Source: Myxococcales bacterium
Lineage (GTDB): Bacteria; Myxococcota_A; UBA9160; SMWR01
Assembly (NCBI GenBank): GCA_022572485.1
Contig: JACZVU010000077.1
Span: 1 to 11,559 of the forward strand
Reading direction: 5' to 3'
DNA length: 11,559 nucleotides
The notes under the pieces were generated by a model that ran no database searches, was not told the DNA's origin, and saw only the letters and a list, made by a program, of their open reading frames with translations. This document shows positions 1 to 7,104 of the stretch, one piece after another. The stretch's first letter is position 1; each line of letters begins with the position of its first letter. The translations under genes were made by a program, and so were the position numbers.

Positions 1-148
1 CGCGGTGCAGGGAGGCGCGCGGTCTTTCGTGACCCGACTCCACGGCAGCGAGACGAACGTGATCGGCCTCCCCCTCGATGAAACCGTCGAGCTGCTCGGC
101 GAGGCCGCCCAGCAGCTTGGCGAAACCGAACAGGGGGCGCCCACGTGA
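1..148 (+). CDS. maf: Maf-family nucleotide pyrophosphatase, C-terminal end (5' cut by window)
   Basis: Only the last 48 codons are present, in the frame that begins at base 2 and stops with TGA at 146-148. The translation has the family's C-terminal signature: a VQGGARSFV stretch, then a LHGSETNVIGLPL stretch. This matches the usual Maf ending, in which an 'A-I-Q-G' strand precedes an 'N-V-V-G-L-P-L' strand. Maf proteins hydrolyse non-canonical or modified nucleoside triphosphates to monophosphates in the cytoplasm (house-cleaning), and overexpression was historically linked to septum inhibition. The catalytic N-terminal SASPRR-type region lies outside the window, so the subfamily (dTTP/UTP or m7GTP type) cannot be judged. 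The stop overlaps the next start as GTGA, which suggests translational coupling to yggS. Confidence 0.8.
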   Translation, partial: AVQGGARSFVTRLHGSETNVIGLPLDETVELLGEAAQQLGETEQGAPT

Positions 149-870
149 CGTCCGGCCACGAGATCGAACGCCGGCTAGCGTCTGTGCGCGAGCGCATGGC
201 GGCTGCCGCTTCGCGGGTCGGTCGCAAACCCGAAGAGATCACGCTGGTCGGTGTGGCCAAACGAAAGCGCCCCGAGCTGATCGTGGCCGCAGTGCGCGCG
301 GGGCTGCGCGATCTGGCCGAAAACTACGTCCAGGAGGCAGGTGCAAAAATTCCGGCCGTAAACGCCGAACTCCGAAGTGCGGGACTGGCCGCGCCGCGTT
401 GGCATTTCGTCGGGCAGCTCCAGCGCAACAAGGCCCGAGAAGTCGTGCGCCTCTTCGATGTGATCACGAGCGTCGACCGCGAGCCACTCGGAACGGAGCT
501 CGAGCGCCGCGCCGTACAGGAGGACCGCCGACTCGACGCGCTCCTCCAGGTCAACCTCAGCGCTGAGTCCCAGAAGGGCGGCGTCGAGCCCGGCGCTCTT
601 CCCAAGCTCCTCGAGGCCAGCACGCGCTGGCCCCGATTGCGGGTCGTTGGATTGATGGCGGTACCTGAAGCCACGGAGGATCCCGAGGACAGCCGAGCGG
701 CCTTCGCGAAGCTTCGCGTGTTGCGCGACGAACTGCGTGGCGAACCGGGCGGGAAACACCTATCTGAACTCTCGATGGGAATGACCGGCGACTTCGAAAT
801 CGCCATCGAAGAGGGAACCACGATCGTGCGGGTGGGGACGGCGATCTTCGGCCCCCGGAGTGAATCATGA
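145..870 (+). CDS. yggS: YggS/PLPBP-family pyridoxal phosphate homeostasis protein
   Basis: The 241-aa product has the usual family length. It is a single TIM-barrel domain that binds PLP but has no known enzymatic activity; the family keeps PLP and amino-acid pools balanced. Visible hallmarks are the PLP-lysine region VGVAKRKRPE (probable Schiff-base Lys39), LAENYVQE (usually FGENYVQE), WHFVGQLQRNK, and the C-terminal phosphate-binding block LSMGMTGDFEIAIEEG followed by VRVGTAIFG. The GTG start at 145 overlaps the maf stop by 4 bp (GTGA), and no better start exists downstream before the conserved region. The gene's own TGA overlaps the proC ATG. A yggS-proC pairing is very common in bacteria. 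Family assignment is firm; the physiological role here is inferred from homology. Confidence 0.95.
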   Translation: MTSGHEIERRLASVRERMAAAASRVGRKPEEITLVGVAKRKRPELIVAAVRAGLRDLAENYVQEAGAKIPAVNAELRSAGLAAPRWHFVGQLQRNKAREVVRLFDVITSVDREPLGTELERRAVQEDRRLDALLQVNLSAESQKGGVEPGALPKLLEASTRWPRLRVVGLMAVPEATEDPEDSRAAFAKLRVLRDELRGEPGGKHLSELSMGMTGDFEIAIEEGTTIVRVGTAIFGPRSES

Positions 871-1694
871 GCTTGGCGGACCGACGAATTGGCTTCATCG
901 GTGGAGGCGCAATGGCGGAAGCGCTGGCCGGTGGACTCATTGCGGGCGGCGTCTCTGCGACCCAGATCCAGATCGCAGAGCCCCTGCCCGAGCGCTGCGC
1001 GCAGCTCCGCGATCGGCTCGGCGTGGCCGCCGAGGCCGACTATGCGCAGGCGGTTCGCGGCAGCGATCTGGTCGTGCTCGCCGTCAAGCCCGACGTCGTC
1101 CCGACGGCGTTGACAGCGCTGCGCGCGGAGGATCTCGACCTGACGCGCCCGCTGTGGATTTCGATCGCGGCCGGCGTCCGGCTGGAGTCCCTCGAGGCGG
1201 GGCTTCCCGCAAAAGCGCGGATCGTTCGAGCGATGCCCAACACGCCCGCGTTGGTTCGCGCGGGCGCCACCGCGATCTGCGGCAACGCCCAAACCGATGC
1301 TTCGGACCGGAGCGACGCGAGACTGCTCTTCGAAAGCGTGGGGTTCGTCTGGGAGACCGACACAGAAAATCTACTCGACGCGGTAACGGGTCTGTCGGGC
1401 AGCGGCCCCGCCTACGTGTTCCTCTTCCTGGAGGCGTTGATCGATGCCGGCGAGGGCGTCGGCCTGCCGCGCGAAGCCGCCGAGCAGCTGGCCATCCAGA
1501 CCGTCTACGGGGCCGCGAAGCTCGCGTTGGATGGCGACAGCAGCCCGGCGCAGCTCCGCGAGCAGGTGTCATCGCCCGGCGGAACCACGCTCGCCGGCCT
1601 CGCTGAGCTCGAGCAGGGCGAGTTGCGGGAAACCCTCGCGCGGGCCGTTGCGGCTGCCACGCGCCGCTCCGCAGAGCTCGGACAAACCTCCTGA
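867..1694 (+). CDS. proC: pyrroline-5-carboxylate reductase
   Basis: The 275-aa cytoplasmic enzyme catalyses the last step of proline biosynthesis, NAD(P)H-dependent reduction of pyrroline-5-carboxylate. The N-terminal Rossmann domain carries the dinucleotide loop IGFIGGGAMAEAL (residues 8-20) and VVLAVKPDVV (69-78). MPNTPALVRAGATAI (123-137) and the signature DAVTGLSGSGPAYVF (171-185) follow, then the C-terminal dimerisation helices with QVSSPGGTT (233-241). All expected motifs are intact and the length is normal. The ATG at 867 overlaps the yggS stop (ATGA), so the two genes are very probably co-transcribed and coupled. A 90-bp gap separates it from the DivIVA gene. Confidence 0.97.
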   Translation: MSLADRRIGFIGGGAMAEALAGGLIAGGVSATQIQIAEPLPERCAQLRDRLGVAAEADYAQAVRGSDLVVLAVKPDVVPTALTALRAEDLDLTRPLWISIAAGVRLESLEAGLPAKARIVRAMPNTPALVRAGATAICGNAQTDASDRSDARLLFESVGFVWETDTENLLDAVTGLSGSGPAYVFLFLEALIDAGEGVGLPREAAEQLAIQTVYGAAKLALDGDSSPAQLREQVSSPGGTTLAGLAELEQGELRETLARAVAAATRRSAELGQTS

Positions 1695-1784
1695 ATCCAC
1701 CCCCTCGAGTTCGCAGGGCGCTAAAGATTCCGGGCAGTTCGGTCGATCCCCTGCCGCAGTACGAAGGCGGGATTGGAGGCAACC

Positions 1785-2312
1785 TTGCGAATCACACCGC
1801 TCGACATCCGAAACCACACCTTTCCGCGCAGGGTCGGAGGCTACGCGCGCGGCGAAGTCGACACGTTCTTGAAGATGGTCTCCGATGACTACGAAGAACT
1901 GCTCCGAGAAGCCCAGGTGCTTCGAGAGCAGCTGATTCGACTTGAGGCCCAAGTTGAAAGGTTGGCATCCAACGAGCTGATTTTGCAAGAGACTCTGATC
2001 ACCGCACAAAAGCTCAGCGAAGACCTGAAGCGGACGGCGGTCAAGGAGGCCGAGATCCTGATCGGGGAAGCGGAGGTCAAGGCCGAAAAGGTCCTCGATG
2101 CCGCACATCGCCGTACCACGAGGCTGGCGGTCGACCTGCGTGAGATGAAACAGCTCCGCACCCGACTCGCGGCATCGGTCCGCGCGACCATCGACACCCA
2201 CCTCGGGCTGCTGGATGCGCTCGCCAAAGAGCCGCCCGATGAACCCCTGCTCACCAGCAGCGTCGCCTTTCTCGTGAGCGGCAAGCCCGACTCGACCGGC
2301 CCGGGTGCGTGA
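1785..2312 (+). CDS. DivIVA-domain coiled-coil protein
   Basis: The 175-aa protein starts with the DivIVA lipid-binding domain. The N-terminus reads RITPLDIRNHTFPRRVGGY, then EVDTFL, which matches the '(K/R)ITPLDI...F...(R)GY...EVD.FL' pattern that bends around exposed aromatic and basic residues at curved membranes. A long heptad-rich coiled coil covers about residues 30-130, and the tail is polar. I place the start at TTG 1785: GGAGG at 1775-1779 sits 5 nt upstream and the protein then begins exactly where the family begins. An in-frame TTG at 1773 lies on top of that Shine-Dalgarno. The position after yggS-proC recalls the ylmE...divIVA clusters of Gram-positives. A role in polar or septal organisation is likely, but the partner is unknown. 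The tail is not conserved enough to name a subfamily. Confidence 0.88.
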   Translation: MRITPLDIRNHTFPRRVGGYARGEVDTFLKMVSDDYEELLREAQVLREQLIRLEAQVERLASNELILQETLITAQKLSEDLKRTAVKEAEILIGEAEVKAEKVLDAAHRRTTRLAVDLREMKQLRTRLAASVRATIDTHLGLLDALAKEPPDEPLLTSSVAFLVSGKPDSTGPGA

Positions 2313-2348
2313 ACGAGATTCGCGCAGGCCTCGGGCCCGCGCGAAGTC

Positions 2349-2486
2349 AATCCGGCGTCGCTTGCTAAATCCACGTATCGCTCCCGTTCTGAATCCACGC
2401 AGCGCTCCCATGAATCTACGTATCGCCCCCACTCGGGATTCATGTATCCCCCACTCGGGATTCACGTATATCGCCCCCACTCGCGG
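2349..2486. repeat. degenerate short tandem repeats (~21-27 bp unit, 5 copies plus one weak)
   Basis: The copies start at 2368, 2392, 2413, 2438 and 2460, with a weaker copy at 2349. The shared core is close to AATCCACGTATCGCCCCCAC, and the last three copies also share CCCCCACTCG. Unit lengths are 24, 21, 25, 22 and 27 nt. Neighbouring copies 3 and 4 also create an 8-bp inverted repeat, CATGAATC (2409-2416) with GATTCATG (2437-2444). There is no constant spacer, so it is not a CRISPR array. Function is unknown. Possibilities are repeated regulator sites, a slippage-generated minisatellite or a structured leader before fmdB. Confidence 0.75.
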
Positions 2487-2590
2487 AGCGGCTTCTGGGG
2501 TTGGCGAGCGCCGCTCGCGCCGATTAGCCTCCCGGCCCGGGCCCGATAAGCCCGATCGACCAGCCCCCCGCAAAGCGGAGCAATGAACCC

Positions 2591-2622
2591 GCGCTGCGCG
2601 GTCTTTCAAGACCGAGCAGCGC
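2591..2622 (+). promoter_or_regulatory. 32-nt inverted repeat / hairpin just upstream of fmdB
   Basis: GCGCTGC (2591-2597) pairs with GCAGCGC (2616-2622), and CGGTCTT (2599-2605) pairs with AAGACCG (2608-2614). Between the two blocks is a single G·A mismatch, and the centre is TC. The 3' foot ends 13 nt before the fmdB ATG and touches the only weak ribosome-binding stretch (AAGAGA, 2624-2629). No T-tract follows, so a classical intrinsic terminator is unlikely. It could be a DNA operator or an RNA hairpin that limits fmdB translation. Confidence 0.5.
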
Positions 2623-2635
2623 CAAGAGATGTCCA

Positions 2636-2986
2636 ATGCCGATCTACGAATACGCATGTGAAAAATGCGAGAGCGAATTCGAGGCAGAGCAACGGATCAC
2701 GGACGATCCGATCAAGAGCTGCCCTCGCTGCAAATCGAGGAAGGTCAAACGATTGATCTCGAAGACCTCCTTCGTCCTCAAGGGCGGCGGCTGGTATTCG
2801 GACCTCTACTCGTCAAGCGGCGCAAAAGACGACAAAGCCGACAAAGCCGATTCGGGCGAAGGCAAGGCCACGAGCAGCTCGGCGGATTCGAAATCGGAAT
2901 CCAAGAGCGAATCGAAAAACGCGGACACTTCCAAGGGAAAAGGCAAGCCAACCGGGAAAAGCAAAAGCAGCAAGGCGGTGGCCTGA
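2636..2986 (+). CDS. FmdB-family zinc-ribbon protein
   Basis: The 116-aa protein begins with the FmdB/CxxC regulatory-protein domain. [11 protein letters not shown] supplies Cys8 and Cys11, and [15 protein letters not shown] supplies Cys29 and Cys32, so a complete four-cysteine zinc ribbon can form. A conserved-looking segment, [15 protein letters not shown], follows at about 47-61. The C-terminal half (about 65-116) is low-complexity, dominated by Ser, Lys, Gly, Asp and Glu. The name derives from a putative regulator of formamidase in methylotrophs; the biochemical role of most members is unknown. The ribosome-binding site is weak and lies next to the inverted repeat at 2591-2622, which suggests translational control. 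A separate promoter is visible before the downstream folD, so co-transcription with folD is not required. Confidence 0.88.
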   Translation: MPIYEYACEKCESEFEAEQRITDDPIKSCPRCKSRKVKRLISKTSFVLKGGGWYSDLYSSSGAKDDKADKADSGEGKATSSSADSKSESKSESKNADTSKGKGKPTGKSKSSKAVA

Positions 2987-3031
2987 ACGCGCCCGCTCCT
3001 TTCGTCGACCCCTCACTCGAGCGCAACGGGT

Positions 3032-3055
3032 TGTTATACTGGCGCCCCTTTTTTT
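3032..3055 (+). promoter_or_regulatory. extended -10 promoter and T-tract before folD
   Basis: TGT-TATACT (3032-3040) is an extended -10 element (TGn plus TATACT, five of six matches to TATAAT). The -35 position (about 3012-3017, CTCACT) is poor, as is usual for extended -10 promoters. Predicted transcription start is about 3046-3048, immediately followed by seven Ts (3049-3055). A good Shine-Dalgarno, GGAGG (3059-3063), lies 10 nt before the folD ATG, so the leader would be only about 27 nt. Confidence 0.5.
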
Positions 3056-3073
3056 CGCGGAGGCAACACGCCG

Positions 3074-3943
3074 ATGGCAGATCAGGATCAACAGACGATC
3101 GTCGTGGACGGACTCGCGCTCGCGCAAGACATCCGCAAGCAGCTCGCCGAACAGGTCGGTCAATACGCCGCAGCGGGAAAGCGAGTACCGTGCCTTGCCG
3201 TGGTTCTGGTCGGTGACGATCCCGCGAGCGCTTCTTACATCATGGGCAAGCAGCGCGCCTGCAGTCGGATCGCTATGGATGCGATTGAACGCCGCCTGCC
3301 CGCATCGGCCTCCGAGCAGGATCTGCTCTTGGTGATCGAGGAGCTGAATCTCAACGACGCGGTCGATGGGATTCTCGTGCAGCTGCCGCTGCCCGAGGGA
3401 ATCTCGGCCAACAAAATCGCCGCTGCGATCGACCCCGCAAAAGACGTCGATGCTCTACACCCGACCACGGCGGGAAAGCTCCTGATCGGCACACCGACCC
3501 TCGCCGCCTGTACCCCGCTGGGCATCATAGAGATCCTCGACCACTACGGGATCGAGATCGAAGGGGCCCACGCGGTGGTGATCGGGCGCAGCAACATCGT
3601 GGGCAAACCCATCTCACTCATGCTCCAGCGCCGAAACGCAACCGTGACGATGTGCCACTCGAAAACCCGCAATCTCCGCGAAATCTGCCAGCAGGCCGAC
3701 ATTCTCGTGGCGGCCGTCGGTGTTCCCCGCCTGGTAAAGGCGGATTGGATCAAGGCGGGTGCCGCGGTGATCGACGTGGGCGTGAGCAATATCGATGGCG
3801 AATTGATCGGCGACGTCGATACCGATGGAGCCATGGGCATCGCGAGCATCGTTACCCCCCATCGTCGAGGCGTCGGCCCGATGACGATCACCATGCTTTT
3901 GCGCAATACCCTGGCCGCCTACCGCGCCCGCACGGGCGAATGA
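3074..3943 (+). CDS. folD: bifunctional methylene-THF dehydrogenase / methenyl-THF cyclohydrolase
   Basis: The 289-aa cytoplasmic enzyme interconverts 5,10-methylene-THF, 5,10-methenyl-THF and 10-formyl-THF. The catalytic domain shows SASYIMGKQRAC with Tyr55 and the catalytic Lys59, ILVQLPLP, and DVDALHP. The Rossmann domain has the NADP site VVIGRSNIVGKPISLML followed by CHSKTRNL, and VIDVGVS. The C-terminus reads SIVTPHRRGVGPMTITMLL. One feature is odd: the near-universal TPVPGGVGPMT loop is here TPHRRGVGPMT, so Val-Pro-Gly is replaced by His263-Arg264-Arg265 in a frame that is otherwise intact on both sides. GGAGG lies 10 nt upstream of ATG 3074. The TGA overlaps the gcvT ATG by 4 bp, consistent with a C1 operon. 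Confidence 0.95.
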   Translation: MADQDQQTIVVDGLALAQDIRKQLAEQVGQYAAAGKRVPCLAVVLVGDDPASASYIMGKQRACSRIAMDAIERRLPASASEQDLLLVIEELNLNDAVDGILVQLPLPEGISANKIAAAIDPAKDVDALHPTTAGKLLIGTPTLAACTPLGIIEILDHYGIEIEGAHAVVIGRSNIVGKPISLMLQRRNATVTMCHSKTRNLREICQQADILVAAVGVPRLVKADWIKAGAAVIDVGVSNIDGELIGDVDTDGAMGIASIVTPHRRGVGPMTITMLLRNTLAAYRARTGE

Positions 3944-5022
3944 CGTCGCTGAAGAGAACCCCCCTCTACGACACCCATCGGCGCCTCGGGGCGCGCATGG
4001 TCGAATTCGGCGGCTACGAACTGCCCGTCCAGTACACGTCCATTCGCGAAGAACACCGCGCGGTCCGTGAAGCCGCGGGGCTCTTCGACGTCTCCCACAT
4101 GGGCCAGATCGAATTCGAGGGATCCGCTGCCATTGCCACCGCTGATGGGCTCTTCAGCCGCAACCTGGCAGGGCTGGAACCGGGGCGGGTCCAGTACGGA
4201 CTGTTGTGCAACGAGAACGGTGGCGTCGTCGACGACATCACCTGCTATCGGGTCGCCGAGCGGTCTGCCTTCTGGTGCGTAAACGCCGCGAACATCGAGA
4301 AGGATCACCGTTGGATCCTCGATCATGCCGAATCATCCGTCGGTGTGCGCAACGCGAGCGACGAGACCGGCCTGCTCGCCCTGCAGGGGCCCGCAAGCGA
4401 GGCCATTCTCTCCAGGCTGGGCTCGCCCAAGGCGGCTGCGCTGCACCGCTTCCGGTTCGCGCGGATGGAGGTCGCGGGTTGCCCGGCCTTCGTCTCGCGG
4501 ACGGGTTACACCGGGGTCGACGGCTTCGAGATCTACCTCAGCAGCAGCGACCTAGCGCAGCTGTTCGAGGCCCTGCTCGGCGAAGGGGCAGCGCTTGGCT
4601 TGCGGCCCGCAGGGCTGGGCGCCCGCGACACGCTTCGACTCGAGGCCGCGCTTCCCCTGTACGGCCACGAACTCGACGACGACACCTCGCCGCTGGCGGC
4701 CGGGCTCGAGCGCTTCTTGGATCTCGAGCGGGGCGGATTCATCGGCGCAGACGCGATTGCCCGCGATCGAGACGCGGGCCTCAAGAGCCGGCTGGTCGGC
4801 TTCGCGCTCGAAGAGCGCGGCGTCGCGCGAGCCGGCTGCGCGGTGGCACTCGCGGGAAAAACCATCGGCAGGGTTACCTCGGGTGGGCCCTCCCCAACCC
4901 TCGGCAAGTCGATCGGTCTGGCGTACGTTCCACCCGAGATGGCCAAACCGGGCAGCAAATTTCAAGTGATCGTGCGCGATCGAGCCTTGCGAGCCCGTGT
5001 CGTTAATACACCCTTCGTCTAG
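3940..5022 (+). CDS. gcvT: glycine cleavage system T protein (aminomethyltransferase)
   Basis: The 360-aa protein has the usual length. It takes the aminomethyl group from lipoylated GcvH, releases ammonia and forms 5,10-methylene-THF. Motifs are TPLYDTHRRLGARMVEFGGY at the N-terminus, LFDVSHMGQIEFEG (48-61), GGVVDDITCY containing the catalytic Asp pair (98-99), SRTGYTGVDGFEIY (usually TGYTGEDGFE, so Glu to Val here), GLGARDTLRLEAALPLYGHEL, and TSGGPSPTLGKSIGLAYV near the C-terminus. I choose ATG 3940 because the conserved domain begins at once and the ATG overlaps the folD TGA (ATGA). The frame stays open further upstream inside folD, but this carries no signal. No glycine riboswitch fits before it because there is no intergenic space. 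Confidence 0.95.
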   Translation: MTSLKRTPLYDTHRRLGARMVEFGGYELPVQYTSIREEHRAVREAAGLFDVSHMGQIEFEGSAAIATADGLFSRNLAGLEPGRVQYGLLCNENGGVVDDITCYRVAERSAFWCVNAANIEKDHRWILDHAESSVGVRNASDETGLLALQGPASEAILSRLGSPKAAALHRFRFARMEVAGCPAFVSRTGYTGVDGFEIYLSSSDLAQLFEALLGEGAALGLRPAGLGARDTLRLEAALPLYGHELDDDTSPLAAGLERFLDLERGGFIGADAIARDRDAGLKSRLVGFALEERGVARAGCAVALAGKTIGRVTSGGPSPTLGKSIGLAYVPPEMAKPGSKFQVIVRDRALRARVVNTPFV

Positions 5023-5051
5023 CCGAGCCCGAGCAGCAGCTGGAGGACATC

Positions 5052-5447
5052 TTGGAGTGCACAATCCCCGCTGAACTGCATTACACGAGTGGCGACGAAT
5101 GGGTTCTTTCCGGGGACGATACCATCACGGTGGGCGTGACCGACTTCGCCCAGCAACAGCTCGGCGACATCGTTTACGTCGAACTCCCGACCGTAGGCGA
5201 TCCGCTTGCCGAGGGCGCGGCATTCGGCGTGATCGAATCCGTCAAAGCGGTGTCGGACCTCAACGCTCCAGTAGCCGGCGAGGTCGTCGCGATCAACGAA
5301 GCCCTCATCGATCATCCGGAAATCATCAACGAAGAGTGCTACGGAGAGGGGTGGATCATCAAGATCAAACCCTCCAACAGGGAGGCGCTCGACTCGCTCC
5401 TCAGCGCGGACAGCTACCGCAAGAGTGTCAGCGAGCGAAATGAGTGA
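5052..5447 (+). CDS. gcvH: glycine cleavage system H protein (lipoyl carrier)
   Basis: The 131-aa lipoyl-domain protein shuttles the aminomethyl intermediate between GcvP, GcvT and the L protein. The lipoylation site is GVIESVKAVSDLNAPVAGEV, with Lys65 as the modified residue. HYTSGDEWV near the N-terminus and VGVTDFAQQQLGDIVYVELP (27-46) are typical, and the C-terminus has the GWIIKIKPSN strand. The start is TTG 5052, with GGAGG (5042-5046) 5 nt upstream; the next candidates would remove conserved residues. gcvT ends 29 bp upstream. The 3' end overlaps the M48 protease start by 8 bp. No gcvP (glycine decarboxylase) follows, so it must lie elsewhere if the pathway is complete. Confidence 0.95.
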   Translation: MECTIPAELHYTSGDEWVLSGDDTITVGVTDFAQQQLGDIVYVELPTVGDPLAEGAAFGVIESVKAVSDLNAPVAGEVVAINEALIDHPEIINEECYGEGWIIKIKPSNREALDSLLSADSYRKSVSERNE

Positions 5448-7104
5448 TCCAATTCCCGTGATTGAAACGGCAACCCGCTGGAGCATCGCCGCCTTCGCAA
5501 CCCTGGCGCTCGCAACCGCTTGCAGCCACAGTGACGGCAGCCCTTTTAGACCCTTGGATCTGGTGGTTCCGAGCTACAGCGATGATGACTTGCGTCAGCT
5601 CGGCATGGATGCCGATCGCGAGATCCAGAAGCAGGTCGAGATCATCTACGACCCGATCGTTTCGGGTTATCTCAACGAACTCGGGCAGGAACTCGCGAGC
5701 CTGATCGAGCCCCAACCCTTCATCTATCGGTTTCGGATCATCAAGGCGCGCAGCCTGAACGCCTTTGCGCTTCCCGGCGGCTACATCTACATCCACAGTG
5801 AAACACTCATGCGAGTCGATAGCGTCGACGAACTCGCGGGTGTGCTCAGTCACGAAATCGCCCACGTGCAAGCACGGCACTTTTCGAGGCGAGAAGCGAA
5901 GACGGCGCTTCCGGGCCTGGCCGCACGCGCGATCGGCATGGGCGCGGCTGTCGCGGCCCAAGAACCGGGACTCGCGGCCGTGGGCGAGGGTGTCAACATC
6001 TCACTCAAAATCGGATTCACGCGGGAGTACGAAGCGGAAGCCGATCGGCTGGGTGCAATCTGGATGACGCGCGCCGGTTATGACTCGGTCGCGCTGACGC
6101 ACTTCCTCGACAAAATCCTTCGATCCACAGACGGGTTTCCCGACTACCTGCCCCCTTATCTCGCCACGCACCCTTTCCCCGAGGACCGGATTCATGCGAT
6201 CGAAACCGCTGCCGAAACCCTGCATCCCAAGCAGGTACCCGATCCGGAATTCGCCGCCGCGCTGCCGCGGGTGCAAGCGCGGTTGGCGCTCTTGCTGAAA
6301 ACCGGACGCGCCAGCCTCAGCCAGGGCATCACGCAATCGAGCGACCCGCGAATCGAAGAGGTGATGCGGCAAGCGAAAGAAGCCGCAAAACGCGGAGATC
6401 GTGACGGTGCGCTGCTCTTGCTGGGCCGGATCGATGGGCTCGAGCGGGCGGACCCCCGGATCCCCTACCAGATCGGAGAGCTTCTCTACGAAAGCAAGCG
6501 ATACGATGAAGCGGTGGCCAACTACCGTCGCGCGATCCAGTTGGACGGGTCACGCGCGCTGGTCTTTTTCAAGCTCGGCATGGCGTCTAAAGAAGCCAGG
6601 CAACCGCAGCAGGCCGTCTACGCGTTTGAGCAGGCCGCCCTGCGTACCGGCGAGGCCAGCGAACTGAGAAGGCGATCCGAATGGGAGATCTTCAAACTCA
6701 CCTTCGCGCCCATCAAAGCATCCGGTTTTGCGGACGCTTCACTCTCCGATGCGATCGCCGCCTCCGCGGAGTCGGCCGAACCGGAGTTTTCGACGCAAGT
6801 CACCCGGATCGCCTGGTGGGCCCAGCTCGGATCTAAATTCCGGCAATACGCCGATCGGTTCGTCGTGCGCTGGATCGAGCCTTCGGGCGAAATCTCCCAG
6901 GAAAAACCGGTAAAAAGACGTGGCACCGACCGGATCGGCTCGGTATTGAATTTTGGCGACGAGAGAGTGGCTGTCGCTGGGCGTTGGACGCTGGAGCTCG
7001 TACTGAAAGACGACGTGATCGACCGGCAGGTGATCGTGATCCGCCCGCAGCCGAGCCCACCCTCCAGCCGCTCTGACGATCGACCGGGCGGCGCCTACTT
7101 TTGA
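5440..7104 (+). CDS. BepA-like M48 metalloprotease with TPRs, probable envelope protein
   Basis: The 554-aa protein has a hydrophobic N-terminal segment ending LALATACSHS. This is a signal peptide with a borderline lipobox (Ala at -3), so Cys28 may be lipidated. The M48 domain carries LPGGYIYIHSETL (111-123), the zinc motif HEIAH (138-142) in VLSHEIAHVQARH, and REYEAEAD (195-202) providing the third ligand, probably Glu198 with Asp202. THPFPEDR (243-250) corresponds to the region of BepA's regulatory histidine switch. TPR-like helices span about 303-410. The C-terminal 100 residues look like a beta-sandwich, IRPQP-terminated extension that I cannot name. BepA-type enzymes degrade or assist outer-membrane proteins in the periplasm. 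ATG 5440 overlaps the gcvH stop (ATGAGTGA); a GTG at 5425 is the alternative. The stop overlaps the convergent MerR-TPR gene by 10 bp. Confidence 0.9.
   Translation: MSDPIPVIETATRWSIAAFATLALATACSHSDGSPFRPLDLVVPSYSDDDLRQLGMDADREIQKQVEIIYDPIVSGYLNELGQELASLIEPQPFIYRFRIIKARSLNAFALPGGYIYIHSETLMRVDSVDELAGVLSHEIAHVQARHFSRREAKTALPGLAARAIGMGAAVAAQEPGLAAVGEGVNISLKIGFTREYEAEADRLGAIWMTRAGYDSVALTHFLDKILRSTDGFPDYLPPYLATHPFPEDRIHAIETAAETLHPKQVPDPEFAAALPRVQARLALLLKTGRASLSQGITQSSDPRIEEVMRQAKEAAKRGDRDGALLLLGRIDGLERADPRIPYQIGELLYESKRYDEAVANYRRAIQLDGSRALVFFKLGMASKEARQPQQAVYAFEQAALRTGEASELRRRSEWEIFKLTFAPIKASGFADASLSDAIAASAESAEPEFSTQVTRIAWWAQLGSKFRQYADRFVVRWIEPSGEISQEKPVKRRGTDRIGSVLNFGDERVAVAGRWTLELVLKDDVIDRQVIVIRPQPSPPSSRSDDRPGGAYF

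Larger units (their letters stand above)
2313..2635. other. gene-free region between divIVA-like gene and fmdB
   Basis: No supportable gene is present in these 323 bp. They hold a degenerate tandem-repeat block (2349-2486), a very GC-rich stretch (about 2490-2580) with short GC palindromes, and a 32-nt inverted repeat (2591-2622) directly before fmdB. A plus-strand open frame at 2305-2586 runs through the repeats but shows no known domain, and the repeat lengths are not multiples of three. I therefore treat the region as non-coding. Confidence 0.6.

Noticed and set aside
2349..2486. CRISPR array
   Set aside because: Copies abut without unique spacers, unit length drifts, and no cas gene is present.
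2305..2586. 93-codon plus-strand open frame through the tandem repeats, with a repeated 'RIAP'-like peptide
   Set aside because: Repeat units of 21-27 bp are not kept in multiples of three and no domain is visible; the peptide similarity is a by-product of the DNA repeats.
1569..2657. Long minus-strand open frame opposite the DivIVA-like gene
   Set aside because: It is an antisense shadow of a high-GC gene; its product has no recognisable domain, whereas the plus strand has a clear DivIVA start.
3900..3945. Glycine riboswitch ahead of gcvT
   Set aside because: gcvT overlaps folD by 4 bp, leaving no untranslated leader for an aptamer.
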